A DNA stretch of 64,000 nucleotides. Origin: Pycnopodia helianthoides. Taxonomy: Eukaryota > Echinodermata > Asteroidea > Forcipulatida > Asteriidae. Positions 58,351-64,000 of this stretch are shown here, in pieces. Below the pieces are notes generated by a model that had not been told where the DNA came from, ran no database searches, and worked only from the letters and a program-made list of their open reading frames with translations. The stretch's first letter is position 1. The number at the start of each line of letters is the position of its first letter. The stretch lies in assembly GCA_032158295.1 (NCBI GenBank), contig CM063263.1, forward strand, positions 12,844,974 through 12,908,973, written 5' to 3'. The translations under genes were made by a program, and so were the position numbers.

Positions 58351-59816
58351 GCCGTGGATATATGGGGCGCCATTTGACAATTAATTGTTTAGCGTATTTT
58401 GTATCAACTAGATGTAAACCATAGAAAGTGTTGGCAAAATTATTTTTGTGGTTTACAAACCATGAAAATACAATCAACGTTTATAAATTATGGTTTATAA
58501 ACAATACAAATTAAATTCATCATAAAACATGGTTTATAAATCATGGTTTATAAACCATGAAAATTAAAGCATCATAAAACATGGTTTTTAAACCATGAAA
58601 AATCGTGTATTCACAAATCATGGTTTACAAACCATAAAAACTGAACATGGGTTTCATTCAACCTCTTTTCCATTCTGATCGATTCCCGCGCAAGCTGCAT
58701 AGAGGTAGGTAACTTATCACGGACGAAGGCGCCAGGTCTGCCGTGTCAAACACACACGACGGCGTACCACACGCTGTTGAACCCGTAGCCAGCATGTGGT
58801 ACCAAAAACAGATTGGCGCCGGGCGATGGTCCATCGGGCATGGTGCGGCCCGACCGTTGTTGCGTTCGTTTTGCATGTGAACAGGGAGCAAGGGAGGACC
58901 TGCTCTACAGCCAAAGAAATTGTTGCAGCTAGCTGCTCTACGCCTTCTCGGCCATTTTTTTTTCACGCGCGAACGAAAACGTAAACATCATCAGCTACCG
59001 CGGGTCCGCGGTTTAACTCAATGGTTAGCTTGCGGGGCGGTAGACATAGGGTAGCCCGAACATCTGACGTCACACTTCGAGGCTCGTGAATAACGCCGGC
59101 TTTGAGCGTTTGGAGGAATCCTGACAAACGCACCTTTGACCTCGCATCCCATTGCGACCTTGCGGATAAGGACAGGGGACCAGTCTAGCAGTGACAATCA
59201 TTTTGATTAATAGACCGGTGCCTGTCTTTATCCTTGCAGTCTTGCAGTAAGGACAGGACCAGTCTAGCAGTGACAATCATTTTGATTAAAGACTGGCGCC
59301 TGTCCTTATTGAGGAGGTTTAATGGTTTTTGTTAAGCCATGATTTGTGAAGACACGATGTTCATGGATTACAAACCACGACTTATGCATGATGCATCAAT
59401 TGGCATGGTTTATAAATCATGTTTTAAGACGCTTTACTTTTCATGGTTTATAAACCACGGTTTATAAACCACGTTTTATGGTGCTTCAATTTTCTTGGTT
59501 TATAAACCATGATTTGAAGATGCTTTAATTTTCATGGTTTGTAAACCATGTTTTATGATGCAATTATTTTCATTGTTTATAAACATGTTTTACGATGCTT
59601 AAATTTTCATGGTTTATAAACCATGTTTTGAAGGTTCTTAAATTGTCATGGTTTATAAACCATGTGATGCTGTATATTAATGGTATGCAAACCACAACAA
59701 TAATTTTTGACAACAGTTTCTATGCTTTACATCTAATTGTTACAAACCATGGTAAACACATTTTTTAAATACGCTAAACATTTAATTGACAAACGGCGCC
59801 CCATACATCCACGGCT
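58351..59816. mobile_element. Foldback-type element with GGGGCGCC ends and palindromic CATGGTTTATAAACCATG units
   Basis: The left end AGCCGTGGATATATGGGGCG is mirrored on the right (reversed: AGCCGTGGATGTATGGGGCG). Inside both ends come GTTTAGCGTATTT, then arrays of the 18-bp palindrome CATGGTTTATAAACCATG and variants (58460-58640 and 59400-59670). The centre (~58660-59320) is unique-looking, GC-richer sequence with no convincing ORF, including a tandem duplication around CTAGCAGTGACAATCATTTT (59190 and 59260). The structure resembles foldback transposons. Confidence 0.7.
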
Positions 59817-60194
59817 CGTAAACAGCTGTTGGAACCGGTACCCGTGGCGTTGGGTTTCCCTTTTGACTTTGGCTATTCAAGCGTCAACAATTTTGTTTGC
59901 GCGCGATGTGGGACAAAGTTCATTGGGTTTTTCCAAAAACACCGATCGTTGAATCGCAAAGATTCCGGTGCAAACGAAGTTCTATAAAACCAATCCTCAA
60001 GTCACGAATCCATGGAAATGTTTGTAGATAAAAAGTACCTTTATAAGAGGCAGAAATTAGGCAATAAGATCGTCCAAACACGCAATTTTGCGAACTTCCC
60101 TTCCGTGATTTTATATTTTTTTGTTTACCCTTCGAAAATTGTGTGCATACACCAAGCGGGCTGGTGGAAAAACTTGAGGGCGACTCAAAATGCT

Positions 60195-60418
60195 TCAGTT
60201 TTCATGGTTTATAAACCATGATTTATTAAACACGTTTTGTGAAGATTCAATTTTCAAGGTTTATAAACCATGATTTATAAGCGTTGATTGTATATTAATG
60301 GTATGTAAACCACAAACAAATGTTGGCAACAATTTCTATGGTTTACATCGAATTGATACAAGCCATGGTAAAAACAAGTCAAAAATACGCTAAACATTAT
60401 TTGACAAACCGCGCCCCT
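60195..60418. mobile_element. Second right end of the foldback element
   Basis: A direct repeat of 59600-59806. It starts with CATGGTTTATAAACCATG units, continues ATTAATGGTATGTAAACCAC and ACGCTAAACATT, and ends TTTGACAAACCGCGCCCC. It suggests either a nested or tandem insertion, or a larger element spanning 58.35-60.42 kb. Confidence 0.65.
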
Positions 60419-61366
60419 GTGCACGAACATGAAAGGTATATTTTAACATTTGCAGACATGAAATGTAGGCTACTTCCTACAAAATAACTTACTTGACAGA
60501 AAGTACATATTATTCCCAAGTATCCAATGATATTGTTTCGCAAGGTGTTGTTTCATTTGAGAGAAAAATGCAATTGTTATTATTTTGATAAGCGATGGTC
60601 GACCGATTCATCGGTTGATCTGAACAGGGTGTGTCCGACCAATTCTACCACCATGGTCCGACAGCTTCAACTCGTCACCATTAACTCTCGGTTTTTCTCG
60701 GCAGTCACGGACGCACAAATGTAAACAGGTCGGTGGAACACTATTCCATATTGAAACCCTACCCCCAAATTTCACATTTTCTCGAAAGATACAAGAATTA
60801 TCAATGAGATGTAATTTCCCCTTAATCAAAGAAGTAAGTACGACAATACCGCAAAACTCACTTCCTTGAATTACCTCATTCATGTGTCGAATCATGTTTG
60901 CGTGGGTAGGCCTTTTTACATATTCCTGTTAGATCCTGTTTACATATCCTGTTAGATCCTGTTTACATAGTGAGTCACAATGTAAATAATAAATAACATT
61001 TGGAGAAACAGGCGGTAGCACTGAACAAATAAACACGATTCGGGTCCTAAAACCTCGTTTTAAAACCCGTTTACGAAATTTCATCGGCTTTGCGAAGTAT
61101 AAGGAGCTATACACCGTGTAAGCTTGCTCAAACATTGAGGGCGCCATTGTTGGTTATATTTTTATAAGTTCCACACCAAGTAAAAAAAAGCTCCATGAGT
61201 TCTCGTGGAGTCCCAATCAGAACAAAATCTGACTGGATGTGAACTGCATTATTTAGCGGCATTGAATTTGTTCACATTGAGGAGGCCAGTTCTGGGACCA
61301 ATTTTAGAAGGCCTGTGAGGTGACGTTTTCTGCGTACGGAACTGCACGGCGAACAGTTCTAAAGAA
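60419..61366. other. Non-coding interval
   Basis: No gene recognised. A short tandem duplication of ATCCTGTTTACATA (60933-60968) is present. Confidence 0.4.
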
Positions 61367-61742
61367 GGGCCCATGTGGCAGGAGATTCTGTCCCCCGTAC
61401 GGCAAACTGTGTAGTACAAACCTTTTCTGATAGCGCCCTCTTTTGAATCATCCTCCTTCAGCCCAGGTTAATTGGAGGCATAATAATAACCTACAAGACG
61501 TATGATGCTAAACCATGACCCACAACCATAAACGTTCCCTACCCTAGCCCTAACCCTAGCCCTAATCCTAACCCTCATCCTACCCCTACCTACCCCACCC
61601 CTACAGCTACCAATATAACGTGCATGGTTGTGCTACCACATAACGTGCTTGGTTGTGATTCGTTTTTAGCTTCATAATGTCCGTTTGGTTATATCTCATT
61701 AATTTCCCATATGGGGGACAAAATCTCCGGGGGACAGACCTA
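61367..61742. mobile_element. Inverted-repeat element with GAGATTCTGTCCCCC ends and a telomere-like core
   Basis: The left GGCAGGAGATTCTGTCCCCC and the reversed right end (GGAGATTTTGTCCCCCATAT) form inverted termini. The core at 61547-61605 is a degenerate run of CCCTAA/CCCTAG units. The outer part is shared with 47915-48050. TSDs not determined. Confidence 0.6.
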
Positions 61743-61830
61743 TGACACTCACAAAGTAGACGGAACATTGCTTGTAAAAACAAGCTTAAAAAAGCAAGAT
61801 ACTAGTCAAAGATGGTACATTTGAAATGGT

Positions 61831-61918
61831 AAAAAAGATGGTAGCTAAATTGGTTGGTATGCATATTGTTGTGCTTAGCTAGTTGTTGTGTTTAAGCAGC
61901 TCTATAAAATTGGGCCAA
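61831..61918. mobile_element. MITE, GGGCCCAATTTCATAGAGCTG family, right-end fragment
   Basis: TTTAAGCAGCTCTATAAAAT followed by TGGGCCA, with upstream TTGTGCTTAGCTA, matches the right half of 21475-21672. Confidence 0.65.
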
Positions 61919-62003
61919 GTTGAGTCACACAACCGTTTCAATCCAACGCTCATCTGAGCCTGCACTTGAAAAGTGACTTGGTAATAATAGAAAAGTATCT
62001 TCC

Positions 62004-62345
62004 TTAAAGGTATTGTACACTTTTGGTAACAGCTCAAAATCAGTGTCCACATTTTGTGTGATTAAACATATGCATGAACAAACAAACCTGTGAAAGTTTG
62101 AGCTCAATTGGTCATCGAGGTCACGAGAAAATAGTGAAAAGAGATCTTTTGTGTTTTCTGTTTTTTCAAATTATCGCGCGCGATAACTACCATTGTTTTA
62201 CTCGTTTCTCAGAAACGATAGCATTTTAGGCAGAAATATTTTAAGGAACCCTTTCTACCATTACTTACTTTAAATCGTGTAAGTTATGTGTGAATCTGTG
62301 AACATTGTGTTTTTCGATCTTACCAGTAGTGTACAGGGCCTTTAA
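62004..62345. mobile_element. TTAA-flanked MITE family A, copy 3 (342 bp, reverse orientation)
   Basis: Same length as 19879-20220 and nearly identical in reverse complement, including the TTATCGCGCGCGATAA palindrome. TTAA on both sides. Confidence 0.85.
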
Positions 62346-63380
62346 TATGAATCTTTCTTAAATCATGGATGCCGCGTGTCGTCTCTCTGTATATTAAACC
62401 ATAAACAACGGCCATCCGTAATACATGTACACCTCCGCTAGTAGTGCGCATGTCGACTGCTACCATGACAATCGGCTCGTAAGTGTATTGACCCCTTGCA
62501 CCTACGTCACACGCGGCTACTTCTTCCATTCTCGACATTGTGGCAATCAGCTTGTAATGTGTACAGCGCCGCGTTGTGTATAAATAAGCACAAACGAGGG
62601 CATCGACTACAAAAATGGCGCAACATTTTATTCACGACCATAGTCCAGCGACATTCAGGACATTCACAAGGTGATAAAGATCATGCTATGTTTGACAAAT
62701 TGCTGACGTCAAAACTCACGAAATGGGGGAACAATACGAAGTTCTCGATAAACCTTACTCATAGCCATGTATATAAAGGTGTGAGGTAAGAAAATGGGGT
62801 GCAGTGTTATTGTAGGTCATAATCACGCGACAATAAAATGTCAATAACAGTGAGTATTAATAAGTATCTTCATCCACTGTAAAACAACGACTAAGAAAAA
62901 TGTAATGTTGCTGACATAGATTATTCACACATAACATCAAAATCAAATTAAAGAAATAAAACACATGACAACAACACTATATTTCATGGTAATCTTTATT
63001 TAAATTATTACTTTAAAGTCAAAATGTGTTTCCTTGTACTTTGAATATCTTTGTATGAAAACCTAATTTTTTTGTGCCTTTAATTTATTTTATTTTTTAA
63101 CCCACTGGTAAAAATTAGTTCATCTTGTAAAAATTAACTTCATCTTGTCTCGGTGCTAAACTCATGTAACTTTTTATTTGTCTTTATTTTTAAAGCCCTG
63201 TTCTGAGATTGTTTTATTTAAACTGAGGCAAATACAATATGTTCCCATAACAACGAAAACATCAAACAAACATTAAAAACAAACAAACACAAATAAAAAG
63301 TCTGACATAAACAAGTTCAACCTGTCACATTTCATGTTGGGATATGTGACTAAGACCTGTGAACATTGCCCTAGGAAAAA
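62346..63380. other. Non-coding interval before the 19-bp minisatellite
   Basis: No gene seen. AT-rich towards the right, with a local duplication of CATCTTGTAAAAATTA-like sequence near 63110-63145. Confidence 0.4.
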
Positions 63381-63877
63381 TTTGTACTCAGTAACCTGGT
63401 TTGTACTCAGTATTCTGGTTTGTACTCAGTAATCTGGTTTGTACTCAGTAACCTGGTTTGTACTCAGTAACCTGGTTTGTACTCAGTAACCTGGTTTGTA
63501 CATAGTAATCTGGTTTGAACTCAGTAACCTGGTTTGTACTCAGTAACCTGGTTTGTACTCAGTAACCTGGTTTGTACTCAGTAACCTGGTTTGTACTCAG
63601 TAACCTGGTTTGTACTCAGTAACCTGGTTTGTACTCAGTAACCTGGTTTGCACTCAGTAACCTGGTTTGTACATAGTAATCTGGTTTGTACTCAGTAACC
63701 TGGTTTGTACTCAGTAACCTGGTTTGTACTCAGTAACCTGGTTTGTACATAGTAACCTTGTGTGTACTCAGTAACCTGGTTTGTACTCAGTAACCCGGTT
63801 TGTGCTCAGTAACCGGTTTGTACTCAGTAACCTGGTTTGTACTTAGTAACCTGGTGTGTACTCAGTAACCTGGTTTG
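63381..63877. repeat. 19-bp minisatellite, about 26 units
   Basis: Tandem units of TTTGTACTCAGTAACCTGG. The variant TTTGTACATAGTAATCTGG occurs at 63495 and 63666 (171 bp, 9 units apart), showing duplication of blocks. One unit is shortened near 63810. Non-coding. Confidence 0.92.
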
Positions 63878-64000
63878 ATATGAGTGGAATGATTCAGGGG
63901 AAGAAAACAAGAAAACAAACTTTCATACAAACACAAACCAAATTCATGACACACAAAAAGCATTGTTAAGATAATATTTTGTGTTCTGAGGAGATTCTTT

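Noticed and set aside
63381..63877. CRISPR-like spaced repeat
   Set aside because: Units are contiguous with no unique spacers, and the DNA is eukaryotic.

Overview
This is animal nuclear DNA. Genes are split by GT-AG introns, coding sequence is sparse, and short inverted-repeat transposons are abundant. The window holds a WASP-interacting-protein gene, secreted fibrinogen-domain lectins resembling the FGLA and ficolin-like proteins of echinoderms, class A GPCRs of an expanded-looking type, and a vertebrate-like tRNA-Leu. Together these suggest a marine deuterostome, most likely an echinoderm and perhaps a sea star. That placement is inferred, not proven.

Layout. (1) 1-11 kb, minus strand: the 5' part of a WIPF (WIP/WIRE) gene, with three coding exons at 1045-3309. 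A probable non-coding first exon lies near 10.98 kb, and the ~7.6 kb first intron contains a 35-bp minisatellite. The WASP-binding C-terminus lies beyond the left edge. (2) 11-17.6 kb: gene-poor, with SINE and LINE remnants. (3) 17.7-35 kb: two paralogous class A GPCR genes, both minus strand and about 15 kb apart, separated by several families of TTAA-flanked MITEs. (4) 35-41.7 kb: no gene seen. (5) 41.8-54 kb: three fibrinogen-domain (FReD) genes, one on minus and two on plus. Each has four exons with the same intron phases (1-0-1), so they are old tandem duplicates. A tRNA-Leu(AAG) gene sits inside intron 1 of the minus-strand copy. Between the first and second genes lies a ~228-bp inverted repeat; each arm carries an exact histone-mRNA 3' stem-loop. 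(6) 55.5-58.2 kb, minus strand: a seven-exon gene for a secreted, probably GPI-anchored protein with one clear and one possible transcobalamin-like (DUF4430-like) domain. (7) 58.3-64 kb: a foldback element full of an 18-bp palindrome, more MITEs, a degenerate telomere-like stretch and a 19-bp minisatellite.

The FReD lectins and the transcobalamin-like protein all look secreted or cell-surface, compatible with recognition or ligand-binding roles. The GPCRs are orphan, and WIPF is a cytoskeletal regulator. Nothing suggests the different gene types form a functional cluster. The most unusual item is the histone-type 3' end signal inside a repeated-looking inverted element. All exon boundaries were read from splice consensus and frame continuity; no transcript was available.
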